The notes below the pieces were generated by a model, which saw only the letters and a list, made by a program, of their open reading frames with translations, made no database searches and was not told the origin of the DNA. Both the position numbers and the translations under genes were made by a program. DNA of 64,000 bases. Source: Punica granatum (Eukaryota; Streptophyta; Magnoliopsida; Myrtales; Lythraceae). This document shows positions 50,067-61,909 of the stretch, one piece after another. Location of the stretch: NCBI RefSeq assembly GCF_007655135.1, contig NC_045130.1:15438001-15502000 (forward strand), given 5' to 3'. Positions within the stretch are counted from its first letter, which is position 1. Each line of letters opens with the position of its first letter.

Positions 50067-50553
50067 GCATGTGTTTGATAACTACTTAATGAAATAAGTG
50101 CCGAAAATTAGTTACATTATAAAATGAATGGGAGGAAGTGTAAAAGAAGAAAGATTTTGGTCTAATTTAGTTAATCATTGAGTCAAAATCCACTTAATGA
50201 GTAAGTAGTAAGAATTGACTTAATCATTTAGGTTGCGTTTGATTTGTTAGTGTGATTTTAAAATCATGATTTTGATTTTGATTGTGGAAAAAGACAAATG
50301 AGATGGTATTATAAATTTGACTTAGAAAACGTGTATTTTTGTTGTGTAGTGTGTTGAGTTAAAATCAAAATCATGATTCTAAAATCAGCCTAACTTTTCA
50401 AACGCAGCCTTAGTGATTTTTTATTCAATGATTAAATATATTGGACCAAAATCTTTCAATTTTTTTCATTTTTCTCCCATTCATTTTCCAGCGTAACTAA
50501 ATCGTAACTAATTTTTAAGCACTTATTTGATTAAATAGTTATCAAATGCACGT
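50067..50553. mobile_element. Outer inverted-repeat MITE interrupted by a second MITE
   Basis: The left terminus GCATGTGTTTGATAACTA and the right terminus GTTATCAAATGCACGT are inverted and flanked by TAA. The inverted similarity continues inward (AAATAAGTGC, AAAATTAGTTAC, AAAATGAATGGGAG, GATTTTGGTC, AATCATTGA) on both sides of the nested MITE at 50231-50409. hAT or Harbinger class not settled. Confidence 0.7.
50231..50409. mobile_element. Tourist/PIF-Harbinger-like MITE, copy 3, nested
   Basis: 179 bases flanked by TTA (50228-50230, 50410-50412), with termini GGTTGCGTTTGA and TCAAACGCAGCC. The internal GTGGAAAAAGACAAATGAGATG matches copies 1 and 2 at 14387 and 14640. Confidence 0.85.
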
Positions 50554-50593
50554 TAAGTCTTTTTTTTTGCTAAATAATTCACATAATTAATGG

Positions 50594-51085
50594 TTAATAT
50601 GAAGTCACAGTTACAAAATTACCCAGATTTGGGAATCCCTGGAAGATACAAAGTGAGTTAAAATTTGACGCTGACCCGAATTGGCCTAGGTCATGAGTCA
50701 GGGCATTATCCGATCTGGGAATCCAAGAGCATATCCAATCCGTAAAGCAACTAAGAGTAGAGATAATATCCGTAATTATGCTCATAATCTCCCACGCTGA
50801 CTTTTGTGGGTGCAAAATGACATCTACTAACATCAGGGCATCACAACGTAACCAGATCTTTGTGAATCCACTTTCTGCAGTTACTGAGAGTGCAAAGAGT
50901 GCTACTTGAGCCTCTGCTTGAAGTGGTGTGTCCTCGTGGGAGATCTTGAACCATGAAAGTGTTGGAGGACTCTGCGGATGTTGTAGAATTTCTGAAAGGC
51001 ATGAGGTGTTATTACTCCATGACGCATCCTTGTTGATGATGCTCCATTCAGGCCCTGTGGGTTCTTGCGTTGGATCGAGTTGCAT
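50594..51085 (-). pseudogene. RNase H-like domain remnant of a non-LTR retrotransposon
   Basis: An isolated 163-codon frame resembling the RNase H-like (RVT_3) domain at the end of plant LINE polyproteins. Visible marks are WSIINKDASW (Asp20), QAEAQVALFAL (Glu58), IWLRCDALMLVD (Asp82), the WEI..IITDI segment and RSDNALTHDLGQF (His131), in family order. The usual GxGxxxRD stretch between the first Asp and the Glu is missing or replaced. No reverse transcriptase lies upstream; an overlapping frame (51282-50902) matches nothing. Most likely a truncated, inactive copy, though a lone host gene cannot be excluded. Confidence 0.55.
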
Positions 51086-51289
51086 GGGCAGTGTGGATGG
51101 GTTTCCTTCTCGGTTTCCTGCGTTTTGTCCTCTTTTGATGTGCTCCCTGTAACAGCTTTTGATTCTCCTGATGGTTTGGTGGAGATCTCCTCGTTTCCCT
51201 GCATGTAAGACACCGTTGCGTGAGTTCCATAACTAATAGAGAATGATTGCTGTATATAAAGAAAATTTAGCCTTATCCGCATTGCACGT

Positions 51290-53160
51290 TAAGCCTTTTA
51301 AATAGTATAAAGTATGCCTCTAAAATCAAAATGCATCCATTGGATGATAATTAAGGGACCAATGACCGACCTTTAATTTCATTGTCTTCTTTCTACATAA
51401 TGGAATCCGTAGCTTAAAAAAAGTTGCACGATGTCATTATCACGTGAAATGAATCAAGACTCCTCTAGCATGATTCTGCGTCATGTTAACATGGTTTTTC
51501 CTGTATTGGACGTGCGCGAGTCTCACAATTCACTATATATCCAATGGTGGGGAGACTCCGTGTCACGGTGACATGGGGCATAATTCCCATGAATCAAATA
51601 CCCGGAGATGCATACAATGTACGAAAAACAATCTACTATCATAATCTATACAAAATATAAATCGAAATGAAAGTGTCAACTTCGAATATTAACGGGAAGA
51701 AGAGGGGAGGGGGGCCGTCTATCACATGGTTTTTGGTTTTCCACAATAACACCACGTATAGTAGTTATTTTTTTTAGGTAGATTATATAGTAGTTATTTT
51801 GACAATCACTTATTAGCATAGCAAAAGGTTTAAAGCCTCCGTAAAAATCATTTGCAGGCCTTTCGAGTTCTCCAAATTGTCCTTCTGTAGGTCCGCCATA
51901 TGCGAAATTCCAAAATCCATATTGGTAAAGTATAAAAGGAGTCTCATGTCGATCAGTCCATCTTTTTCATGTTTTGTTTGCTCCTTTTGGAATTGAAGGA
52001 ATGAAATGAACAAGAAAAAACAATTGTGACCAACATCATGGAGGATAGTTCTCCGTGTGACCTATATTGAAATTTCGCTCAAACTTATAAGTGGTTACAT
52101 TAATATTCAATTCAAAAGTTTAATTTATTATTATTTTTGGCTCGATAAAAATTTAATTTATTAGATGATGATAATATTTAATATTTTTATAAATTCAATA
52201 ATTTCTCCTTCCTTTTCCAAAGTGGGATTTATATAGGATCTTTAACAAATTAGTTATTTTGGCTGCACTGACCAGAAGTGAAGAAAGGCAATGACTAACG
52301 ATTACTTCTTGTATTCATAACTGACGAAGTTAGCAAGGGATAAGCCACGATGTCATCTTTAGGCTTTTTTATTTTCTTTATCATATTTTTGGAATGTCAT
52401 CATTAACGAAATAGCACAATGCGTGGTGCGATCAATTAGTGATTAGAAAAAGTGTTATATTCTCTTAATAATTAACCTGAAATTCCTCTTAATTCAAAAA
52501 TCCTACTTACAATGGTACAAGTCATTTATTTACACGAGATCTAAGAGTTATTTAATATATATGAGTATAGTAATGGTTATTCACTAAACTTTCTATGAGA
52601 ATTTAACATTTTTAATCGTAAATACCAGTGCCCTATACAATTATGGAGGTGCCTTAAATCCAATTACTTTTACAATGAGCATAGGTTATTTTATACGTGC
52701 AATGAAGTTCAAGAATCAGAAAGCATTTGGGCTTCTTACTTTTGAAAAATCATCAATCCCTTGCCTAAAGTCTTTAAAACTATTAAGCTGATCAAGATCA
52801 ATTGCTACTGCACTGCGGCCAGTATGAGACTCACGAACCTCGTTGATACCCCGAAGAAAATAGAACGTTCATTCATAAGAATAATAAAATAACTTTGAGA
52901 GATGAGACGCCGATGTAATGTAGAAAATTTTCGATGAGAATAATTTCCTTATGATTTAAGAGGAGAAAAGACAAGATTTGATCTCATTGCATAATATATA
53001 CCGATCGAAATAATGGAAAAGTCATTAATTAACTTGTCGATATTCGATATTTCAGCAAATTATGCTGTTCGCCCGTATGGTACAAGTATGGACTGCGGGA
53101 AACACTACGCTGTACACTGGGATGGAATTATAACTTGAAGGGGGGAAACTGAGAACAACG
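51290..53160. other. Intergenic DNA upstream of FIO1
   Basis: AT-rich, no gene or repeat end supported. Confidence 0.5.
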
Positions 53161-54378
53161 TAAACTTCAGAGGTCAAAATGAAAGAAGCCCAATTTATTT
53201 ATACTAAACGCACCGCATTGGACTTCTCAAACAAAGTGACGATCCCCCGACATCTGTCCCGTCGCCTCTCGTCCTTCCTCCCACCGGTAGAAACTTTAGC
53301 GCAGAGGAATAAGAGCAGCGGCAGCGGCAGCAGCAGCAGCCCGCAGGAGGTAAATGCCATCGTGTTTGTGATTTTTGTTTACTGGGTTGTGCTATTTCAG
53401 CGTTCTGGTCACTGAAGGTGGATGCTTTTTTTTCCTCTTTTTGGTGTCATCACATGGGGCTAGCAATGTTTGGGTCGTAAATTGGGTACATATCGAACCT
53501 GCATACCAACGTGTTCGACGGAATGCTTGAACGATTTTTGGTTTTGAGACTTTGTGGCGTGTTCTTGGATTTCGAAGCGAAAAACGAACTTCGCAGTTGT
53601 CATGTAATAAATTATGGTTCTGGTGGACCTGCTTCCAGATGGGTTGCCAATATGTGTGGGATGGTTTGCTAGATATCAAACTTAAAACTATGAGACTATA
53701 CGTTAAGAACCTAAGCTTCTAAATGGATTCTTGGCGGCTAAAAATGCAGTGAAGGTTTACTTTTTAAATCATTGCAGTGAAGGTTGATACTTTTCAAATC
53801 ATTTATGTCACTTGCCATTTTTCCTGCTTTTATATGGCAATTGTGAATCCAAGAAAGTCCAGTGTCTTTCTCAATTTTCATATGGAAAATTTGAGTTCTT
53901 TCTACTTGAACTGGCCGTTAGATGTGCTAGGACTGATTCATATTGGTTTCTTAGATTGCTGGTGGAAGGAGTGTCTAAGATCTTAAGATTGAATACTGTG
54001 TTTCTTCATGCTTACTCATTTTCTTTAAAGAGTGTTTCTTGCAAATACCATTTGTTTTTACTCATAGGATCAATTATAGGGAGTAAAAGAGGAGAACATG
54101 TGATCCAAAATGAATTTGAGTGGGATATATTGAGTTTGATGCAGGACAAAATATGGGAAATGGTCCATGTATTCAGTTTTACTTGCGTCCTTAAGCATGG
54201 CTAATTCATCGCAGTAACGGAAGCATTAGAATTGTGTTTTCTTCTGGGGTAAGCCCTGCACGTTGTGGCTCTAGACTGAGATTTTGCGAAATTCTCATTT
54301 CTGCCTTTGCAGAGTCTTTGCTGCTGAAGCACCCACAAAGAGAAAGTATTGAAGTGGTTATTCATTTGACTGCCAAGC
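53161..54378 (+). other. Probable FIO1 5' UTR with a leader intron
   Basis: A leader exon probably ends at about 53349 (GAG before GTAAAT), after a (GCA)n-rich run. A 960-base intron follows, and a second leader exon begins at about 54312 after CTTTGCAG and runs to the ATG at 54379. Inferred from splice signals only. Confidence 0.45.
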
Positions 54379-57300
54379 ATGAAGAATAAAAGGAAAAGAG
54401 AGCAACCAAGACCCGCAATCCACCCCAGAAATAAGTATTCTGAGAAGCCACCTGATTTCGCTCTCTTGGCTTCGTTCTATCCATCTTTCAAGCCATTTGT
54501 CTTCTACTCTCGGGATGGTCGACCCAGAATTGACTGGACTGACTTCAATGCCACCCGTGAGCTCACCCGCATCTTACTCCACCATGACCATGGCATTAAC
54601 TGGTACATGTATTACTTACTTAATCTACTTAATTTCGAATTGTTACTTCATTTATAATTTCCTCTACCCCTCTAGAAGCTCTGTGTTGTTTTATGACCTC
54701 TTTGCTTACAGGTATGACTTTCTTGATTTGTATAATTTCTAAAGTATCACAAAAAAAAAAGAAGAAGAAAAATGTCCTGCTTATTGAGCCTAAGATTCAC
54801 TTTGAGGTAATGATCATAAGAGACTCATTTCTTTTTTGGGGTAATTATGCTGTTACAATTTGAAGAGTATTAATTTATTGGTGTCAATAACAAAAAAATT
54901 TCCATTATGGAATAATGGTTATCACTTCATACTTTATGTTGATTATGATTTGTTGATGCATGTCCTAAGGGTTTTATGGGTTCTTCAATGAAATTCTATG
55001 TAGATTGTACTAGGAATAGAATACACTAGCAGAAAGATGCTTTTGCCTCCCATGCTTCTGAAAATCAATGAAGTGCATTACTTTAAGGTGGTTTACGATA
55101 TGGATGTTATACATCAGAGATACATCTAACTTGCTTATAATGGCTGCTGCAGTGCACTTTGTCGTGATAGGATGCAGTTTACGTCCACTCTCCTTAATAA
55201 TAACCTTCAGATAGTTTGTCAGATGAAAATCACGATTAACTTGGATTTTATTTTAACTATATGCTATTTGAATGAGATAATAATTTGGAGATTCGTTCGC
55301 TGAAGGCAATAGTCTTCATCTGGATATAATATTTTAGCATTTTCTCCTATGTACTCAAGGAAATCATGGTGGCATTCACACCTTTAGATTTTCTAGGTGG
55401 ATTCCTGATGGACAGCTGTGCCCCACAGTACCCAATAGATCCAATTACATCCATTGGATTGAGGATCTTCTGTTATCGGACATAATTCCTCGCCCTAATC
55501 CCAATCAAGACAATGTGAGAGGATTTGACATAGGCACTGGAGCCAACTGCATTTACCCTCTTCTAGGTGCATCTCTTTTGGGGTGGAGATTTGTTGGTTC
55601 TGGTGGGCCTCTTTCTTTGATACTCCTATTTCAAGAATTGTTATTATAATAACATTTTAGGGATTTAATGTTGCTGAATTTGATTATAGATGTGGCAGAT
55701 GTAGCAATTGAGTGGGCAGAAAGAAATGTCAAGAGTAACCCGCAAATCTCGGACCTGATTGAAATTAGAAAGGCTGGAACTGATGCAAGTTGTTCTCAAG
55801 TTGAAGATCCCTATAATGAAAATTCCAATTTGGAAAGGAAAGTTGATCATGCAGTTAGGGATGATTGCTACTCCGGGCCTCCTATACTTTATGGTGTGGT
55901 GAGAGACGGAGAAACATTTGACTTTTGCATGTGCAATCCTCCATTTTTCGAGTCCATGGAGGAAGCAGGACTAAATCCAAAAACATCTTGTGGCGGGACT
56001 GTGGATGAGATGGTGTGTCCTGGTGGAGAGAAGGCTTTTATCACTCGCATCATTGAAGATAGTGTTAAGTTGAAGCACTCTTTTCGGTATGTGAGTTCAT
56101 CCTATTGTTGATATTTAAATATAATTAACTAACTGGCTCCTAAATTATGTGGGAGGGTAATAAAATAGCTCTAAACCTTGATTTTGGGATAATTCACTCC
56201 TAAACTTCAAAAGAGTGGCAATCTACCCAGCTAATCTGATTTTCGGTTTAAGCAGATGGACCTGAAAGGGGTTTAGAAAACAACAGACACAATTAATTCT
56301 GAACTCCTGTATTTTGGAAAATACATTACTCAGCACCTATTTAAACTCTCAAAATACCACAACCGGGTCAGTTGGACTCTCTGAAGCTTCTTGGAGAATG
56401 GATATAGGTTCAGTGGCAATGAGTTTGGCTTGTAAGGTCAAATTCGGACTGTCAAACCTCCTCCTGCCCTTGTCTAGTTACTGCTCAGCCTCCTGCTTGG
56501 CCTTGTCAAGGCAGAGGCCTAGCAAGGGTAATGGAGGTCTGAGAGGGGAAGAGGTAAAGCCTGACTGTGACATAACGTGGCTAGTGTTTGAATCCAAGGC
56601 CTGTTTTACAATGGATGAGAAGTAAAGAGAGAACCTCGTGCTTCTTCTCTTAAGTCTGTCTGTTTGTTTTTGTTCAATTGAAGCGTGGTGGGGACATTCA
56701 AAATCCTACTGGTGGTGGGATGCTGTTCATTTCTCACTATCTTGTAACCGTAACCTGTAATCGGCACAGGTGTACCCTGCCCTTTCAGTAAGTAATTGAG
56801 GCAGGGGACTGTCACCATTTGGCCTCTTCCACCTTGATGGAATAATCATCGACTCCAGAGGGACATTGCACGTTTTTTGGGGTTTATTCAAAATAAAGTT
56901 TACAGCCAAACTACATTCATCCCCTTAGTTGAATTCACAGTTGATAATTATCCCAGATATTTAATATCTGTATTTGCTGATATCGCCTTCATTATTTACC
57001 CCGTATTTCTAGGTGGTACACTTCAATGGTTGGGCGGAAGATAAATCTCAAATTCTTAACGTCAAAGCTTAGAGAGGTTGGAGTCACCATTGTAAAGACT
57101 ACTGAATTTGTGCAAGGACAAACATGTCGATGGGGTATTGCCTGGTCTTTCGTGCCTCCTGTCAAGAAGATTATCTCAACCCACGTGGCTGAGAAGCCGA
57201 ATCTGTCTTTCATGCTTCAGGTCTCATAGTCCGCCAGACCTTTATACTTGATTCACCTTTTCTCTGCTAAGCTAGTTCTTTCACTTTATCACTGTTATCT

Positions 57301-58062
57301 TTACTTTTCTTTTTCCCCTTTGATTTGTAGCTAAAGTACCACTTCTTGAATAGTATTAGGTAACTTTACCCTCTATGATATTCTAGTCGCCCAGGTGAAC
57401 CATGTGCTAAATGAATGTTGCAGGGTCTTCAACGTCAATCTAGTGCATTTGATGTATTACAGTCGATTGAGTCCTTTTTCCGCGTTAGTGGTGCATCCTG
57501 TAAACTAAACGTCTCCTCATTTTGTGTTGACGTAAGTGCTTCTCCTACGATCACCATAACTACAATTTCTAGTTAGTGATATGACCGTGTTCTTATGTTA
57601 AGCACTGCTATTGCATGTAGATCTCTGCATCCAACAATCATCTTAGTGGGATCTTCAAAGAGGACGCTGAAGAAAATCTCGATGAAGCTTCTGGTAACAT
57701 AAACTTTCGGATCTCAGTAAGTTCACGTCCTCTCTAAACTCAACTTAAACCGTAATCCATGGTGGAAAGTTAATTGGACTGCCTGTTTTCTCTCGTTGCA
57801 CAGGTTTTCCAGCAAATTCCAGGCACGTTGCTCGTGAAAGGATCATTACAGCAGAAGGACTGCCCAGTCTCTGGTTCATACTCAGCTCATCTTCCACTTC
57901 CAATCTCAGAGAAGTTCTGACCAGAGTTGCATCACTGGAGACTGGACTTTGCTTGATCTTTCTTCTTCTTTTGCAGGAGAGCTTTTGTCGGCATTCCAAC
58001 GACTTGAAGTGGTTTTGAAAGACAAATTTTGCCAGACCAAGGACTCCTCAAATCCACCCTAA
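54379..58062 (+). CDS. FIO1: METTL16/FIONA1-type RNA m6A methyltransferase
   Basis: SAM-dependent N6-adenosine methyltransferase. The family modifies U6 snRNA and some mRNAs, and in Arabidopsis influences splicing and flowering time. Eight coding exons: 54379-54602, 55397-55602, 55690-56086, 57013-57220, 57424-57531, 57621-57716, 57804-57873, 57977-58062; phases all agree, 464 residues, near the Arabidopsis length. The N-terminus is basic (MKNKRKREQPRP). The SAM-binding FDIGTGAN lies at 118-125 and the catalytic NPPF at 226-229, inside FDFCMCNPPFFES. PGGEKAFITRIIEDS and QGQTCRWGIAWSF are further family blocks. The last intron has a weak GTTCAT donor; reading through it would end the protein after another 13 codons with a different C-terminus. 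Convergent with the PLC-X gene 830 bases away. Confidence 0.95.
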
Positions 58063-58892
58063 GAGCCACAATCATTTCATTTTAAACTGACCTAGGTAAT
58101 TCTTATAGCAAGCAGCATATATAAGCCGTATACATGATATAGTTTATGGTCGACTCGAATATGTGCAAATCCACTCTCGATATAATTACTGTATATCATG
58201 ATTTTTTGTTCTCCTATTCACATTTTCGCTATAGGTCAGTCTCATGATGTGACTTTTCTTGGACTAGTGTCATATAATGGAATAATCCAATTATCTACGG
58301 TACGTATTCTGACTCACAGGCAATTTTGTTTTGCTAGGCTTATCTTTTAGGTATGCTAAGTTGAGCTAAAACAATAAAACGGTTAACTAATTTTGGGTAA
58401 TTTTCCCAGTGAGACCCGATATGTCTGTCTCTGAAGGATAGGATTGCAGAAAATGATAGGGTAAAATGTCTTCTGCCTTTACATGCCAAAAGGGCCGTTA
58501 GAGGATTCAAAGTGGCCAAGCTACTCGGAATCATTCAAACTTGTTTGCTTAAAGTGGACTCAGCTTGATTCGTTTGTCTGATCTTGCACTGCCCTGTGAT
58601 TTTTCTGAACTTGCGACTACATAAAATTACGACCTCAGGGATGCTGGGCATCCCAGGGGATTTGATAAAATTGTACATCGAAACCGAACATCCTCAATCT
58701 TATTGCCACACAACACAAGCTCTTTTTACATCTCAATGGATTGCACAAACAAATGCCTTAGGATCAAAGTTTGTCGTAGTGCTGAAAGTGTATTAAGCAG
58801 ATGGCAAAAGCAAGACAATTCCACATAGTATAGAGAAATATACAAGAAACGAGGAGAATGCACAAAACAATGACGAGCCGTAATTAAAATTC
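58063..58892. other. Convergent 3' UTR region of FIO1 and the PLC-X gene
   Basis: Only 830 bases separate the two stop codons, so the transcripts may end close together or overlap. No other gene. Confidence 0.6.
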
Positions 58893-59849
58893 TTAAGCCT
58901 TCCCTTCAATCCTAGCATGCGTGAGCCCCACACAAGCTTCGACGAAGTCCTCGTCTATGAAATCTGTCGAGAGGACCTGGAGCCGATCGGCACACCCCTT
59001 TGCGAAGCATTGGGAAATGAAGAGCCGGGCGTACCCGTGGATTCGGTTTGTGACAGGTCTCACGCAGATGATTGGGTTGTCCGCCTTGGGAGTCACTGTG
59101 TTCTCGACCCGATAGAAGTATTTCCGGGATGAAATGGGAGGCTGCTCCCCTAGGTGCTTGAGGTTGCTATCGAACTTCGTGGAGGGCAGGTCCGTGTCGA
59201 TCCAGTTATCCTTCAGATAGCCCGCAGACCAGAGCGGATCCCCACCCCTGGGGTGGGCGGAGTTCCTAGGCTTCCACACGCATATGACCCTCTTGGGGAG
59301 GACCTCCGAGACCGTCTTCTGAAAGACCCGGTCATCCTGGTGGATCAGGTACTCGCCAAGCTGTTCCACCAGGTACTTATCGAAGTCGGGCGGGTCCTTG
59401 TGCCCGAACTCGGTCCGGACCTCCAGGATGATAACCTCGGACTCAGTCTCGGACAGGAACCGCTTGATGTCCTTGACCACAACATCAAAGTTATAGGTCA
59501 CGAGGATGCCGTGGCACACCCTCCGGTCCTCCTGGATCCGGATGTCCAATACGCGGGTCCCAAGGACGAGCTGATGGTAGATGGAGAGGGATTGGCATTG
59601 GGCGAAGGGTCGGGTGATGAGGGGGATGCCAATGCGGTTCGTGGCGGAGTCATGGGTCCCGGGCCATACGATCTTGTTGATGTGGAGCTTCTCAGGGTTG
59701 AGGCCTCCCATCCAATTCTTCCGGTCAGAAGGCTTGTAATCACACCCAGCATATTGACATCCGGAGCTCGTGTTGAGATCGCAGAGGACTTTCTTCTCCG
59801 TCGACAGAGCCTTCCTCCTCTCCACTTGCTTGGACGCCACGGAACCCAT
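58893..59849 (-). CDS. PLC-X-domain (PLC-like phosphodiesterase) protein
   Basis: Intronless, 318 residues. The domain resembles the X region of phosphoinositide phospholipase C, but substrate and function of this plant group are not established. Two histidines expected at the active site are present: His66 in WPGTHDSATN and His113 in RRVCHGIL. Other marks are LGTRVLDIRIQEDRR, EVIILEVRTEFGHKDPP and LLWSAG-like PLWSAGYLKDNWIDTDLPS. No signal peptide; instead MGSVAS fits an N-myristoylation start, which would place the protein on a membrane facing the cytosol (inference). No Y, EF-hand or C2 domain follows, so it is not a classical plant PI-PLC. The 5' UTR contains a (TCC/TTC)n tract at 59866-59910. 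Matches Arabidopsis At4g38690 by position (from memory). Confidence 0.93.
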   Translation of the reverse strand: MGSVASKQVERRKALSTEKKVLCDLNTSSGCQYAGCDYKPSDRKNWMGGLNPEKLHINKIVWPGTHDSATNRIGIPLITRPFAQCQSLSIYHQLVLGTRVLDIRIQEDRRVCHGILVTYNFDVVVKDIKRFLSETESEVIILEVRTEFGHKDPPDFDKYLVEQLGEYLIHQDDRVFQKTVSEVLPKRVICVWKPRNSAHPRGGDPLWSAGYLKDNWIDTDLPSTKFDSNLKHLGEQPPISSRKYFYRVENTVTPKADNPIICVRPVTNRIHGYARLFISQCFAKGCADRLQVLSTDFIDEDFVEACVGLTHARIEGKA

Positions 59850-59981
59850 GGTCGATCCCGAGAATCGCCGAGGAGGAAGAAGGAGAAGGAGAAGGAGAAG
59901 GAGAAGGGCTCTTTGCTCCTCTTCGTTCTCCTCCTTTTCTCTTGTTACTCTTCTGTTGTTGGCTTTGTAACTTATTGATGC

Positions 59982-59990
59982 ATTTATATT
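59982..59990 (-). promoter_or_regulatory. Candidate TATA box of the PLC-X gene
   Basis: Reads ATATAAAT on the minus strand, about 130 bases upstream of the start codon. A second AT-rich candidate lies near 59998. Confidence 0.35.
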
Positions 59991-60653
59991 TGGCTTTTAA
60001 TAAATATACGGCAATGGCATTGTAACCTTCTCCAAGAGAGTAGCAATAATTAGCACCCCAACAAGAATATTATTACGATATCGAATAGCTAAAAGTAGAT
60101 AATTTTCGATAAAACTACCCTCGAAGATCCTTGAAAAATCCGCAATTTTTCATAAATTTCTTCTGTCCAATCCCAGCAAAATATGGGGAGATATTTTTCT
60201 TGTTTTGGGTAGGTTTAATAGGAAGAAGTTAACATAACGTGATTAATAATAAAATGGAATTGGTGAGGTTGGAATGGACATGTTTTGTCTTGAGGTTGGT
60301 GGGCCGCCTATGATATGATATGGTCTTCGCATTATTGGTGGGAGAAGTTATGATCTCCATTAGAAATAAAATAAAATAAAATAACTATAAAAAATTGAAA
60401 GCTACTAATAATCGGATTGGTCCACCTATACAGCTGTCCAAAATTATTTTCAATTTTGCTGATTCATCATCACTACTTTAACACAATTTCTCTATTTTTT
60501 TTCCCCTTTTCTAATTTTTGGATATTACCAGGAAGTTTCCACATGGCCTTTATCGATTGATTTGAAAATTTAATGAAGTAAAATCTAAATCTTGTTGGTT
60601 CGAGAAGCTACGTAAAAGGAGATGAGGATGACTTGGAATATTCTCCAGAAATG
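59991..60653. other. Intergenic DNA, nothing recognised
   Basis: Upstream of the PLC-X gene. AT-rich, with an (AAATA)n run near 60365. Confidence 0.5.
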
Positions 60654-60662
60654 CCTAAAAAT

Positions 60663-61900
60663 GGAAAAATGATACTTGAGGTCCTATATGTTTGTCAGTT
60701 TTTGACATCGAGTCTTATATGTTTCAGTTTGAAAAAACAAGTCCTAAAAGGTTTGGAAAAGTGACACTTTTGGTCCTTTCCGTTACTCCCATTAACGGAA
60801 TTCCAGTAAGGCGAACAGAATGCCACGTGGCGCTTCCTAAGTGGTCAGGAGTTGGTTCGGATAGTTGGGGGTAGAATCGGGTCGGTTTCGGATCCGGATG
60901 TCTCCTTCTTCACCCGACTCCCTCCCCATGCGCCGCCCCTACGCTGGAAAGACTCCTCCACTGGCGATGGTCATAGAGCCCAAGCTCCTGGGGAGACATC
61001 AGAAAGGGAATCCTCTACCTTTCTTCTTGTTTTTTTTGCCCCTTTCTTCTTGTTTCGGGTCTTTGCAGATCTGTGGGATGATCGGAACATGAGCATTGCT
61101 ATGCTTCTCCAAGCTGGAAAGTAATTGAGGCAATGGTGATATCTTGGGATTTGTCATTAACTATTTCTGCAAGTTATGTTTGAAGGGAAAGGGCCGATCA
61201 TGTATTTCATATCGATTTAGCCTCTTTGCGATTTAAGTCATATGAGCTTCACATTAATCCGCTTCAAATCGCTGTTCTGCTCCTCCCCTTCATTCTACCA
61301 AACAACTCAAACGCGGAATCAAACACCTTTTGAGCTCACCACCGAGTTTCATGAGACAACATCTCGCTCAGGCATTACATCGAACACCTTTCAGGCACAA
61401 TCCACACACGCCCCATGTGATGAATACATTGATCAGAAGTCGGTTCTTAATCACACCAATGTTTCAAATGGAACAATGCAAATGTTTAATGCCTTGCAAT
61501 CTTAGGGTTTTCTGGAAACCATGAACAAAAAATCCACCAGACTCGCTTGCCCAAGAAGACGAAAGGTGGTGTGAGGAAAGGCTTGAAGAAGGATGGCCCT
61601 GATGCTATTGTTGCAGGGGCGGCGGTTGCAGGGGATGGAGTCGGGTGAAGAAGGAGACACCCGGCCCAAACCCGACCCGATTTTGCCCACGAAATCCGGA
61701 CCCGAACCAACTTGTGACCAATCACGAAGCGCCACGTCAGCATTTAACGGCCACGTGACATGGCGGTAACGGTCAGTTAGATTTAGGACCAAAAGTGTCA
61801 CTTTTCCAAATTTTTTAGGACTTGTTTTTCCAAAATGAAACATTTAGAACTCAATGTCAAAAATTGGCAAACATATAGGACTACAAGTGTCATTCTTTCG
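60663..61900. mobile_element. Mutator-like foldback element with perfect 9-bp target duplication and a long unique core
   Basis: Flanked by CCTAAAAAT (60654-60662 and 61901-61909). The arms (about 285 bases) share ATACTTGAGGTCCTATATG, TTTTTGACATCGAGT, AAACAAGTCCTAAAA, GTGACACTTTTGGTCC, GCCACGTGGCGCTTC and CTCCTTCTTCACCCGACTCC. The 660-base core (about 60950-61610) is not inverted and includes an 87-codon open frame (61242-61505) with no recognised family. A captured host fragment (Pack-MULE) is possible. Confidence 0.85.
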
Positions 61901-61909
61901 CCTAAAAAT

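Noticed and set aside
59154..59978. 274-codon open frame on the plus strand opposite the PLC-X gene
   Set aside because: It is the antisense shadow of a G+C-rich coding region; the minus-strand frame has clear family motifs and this one has none.
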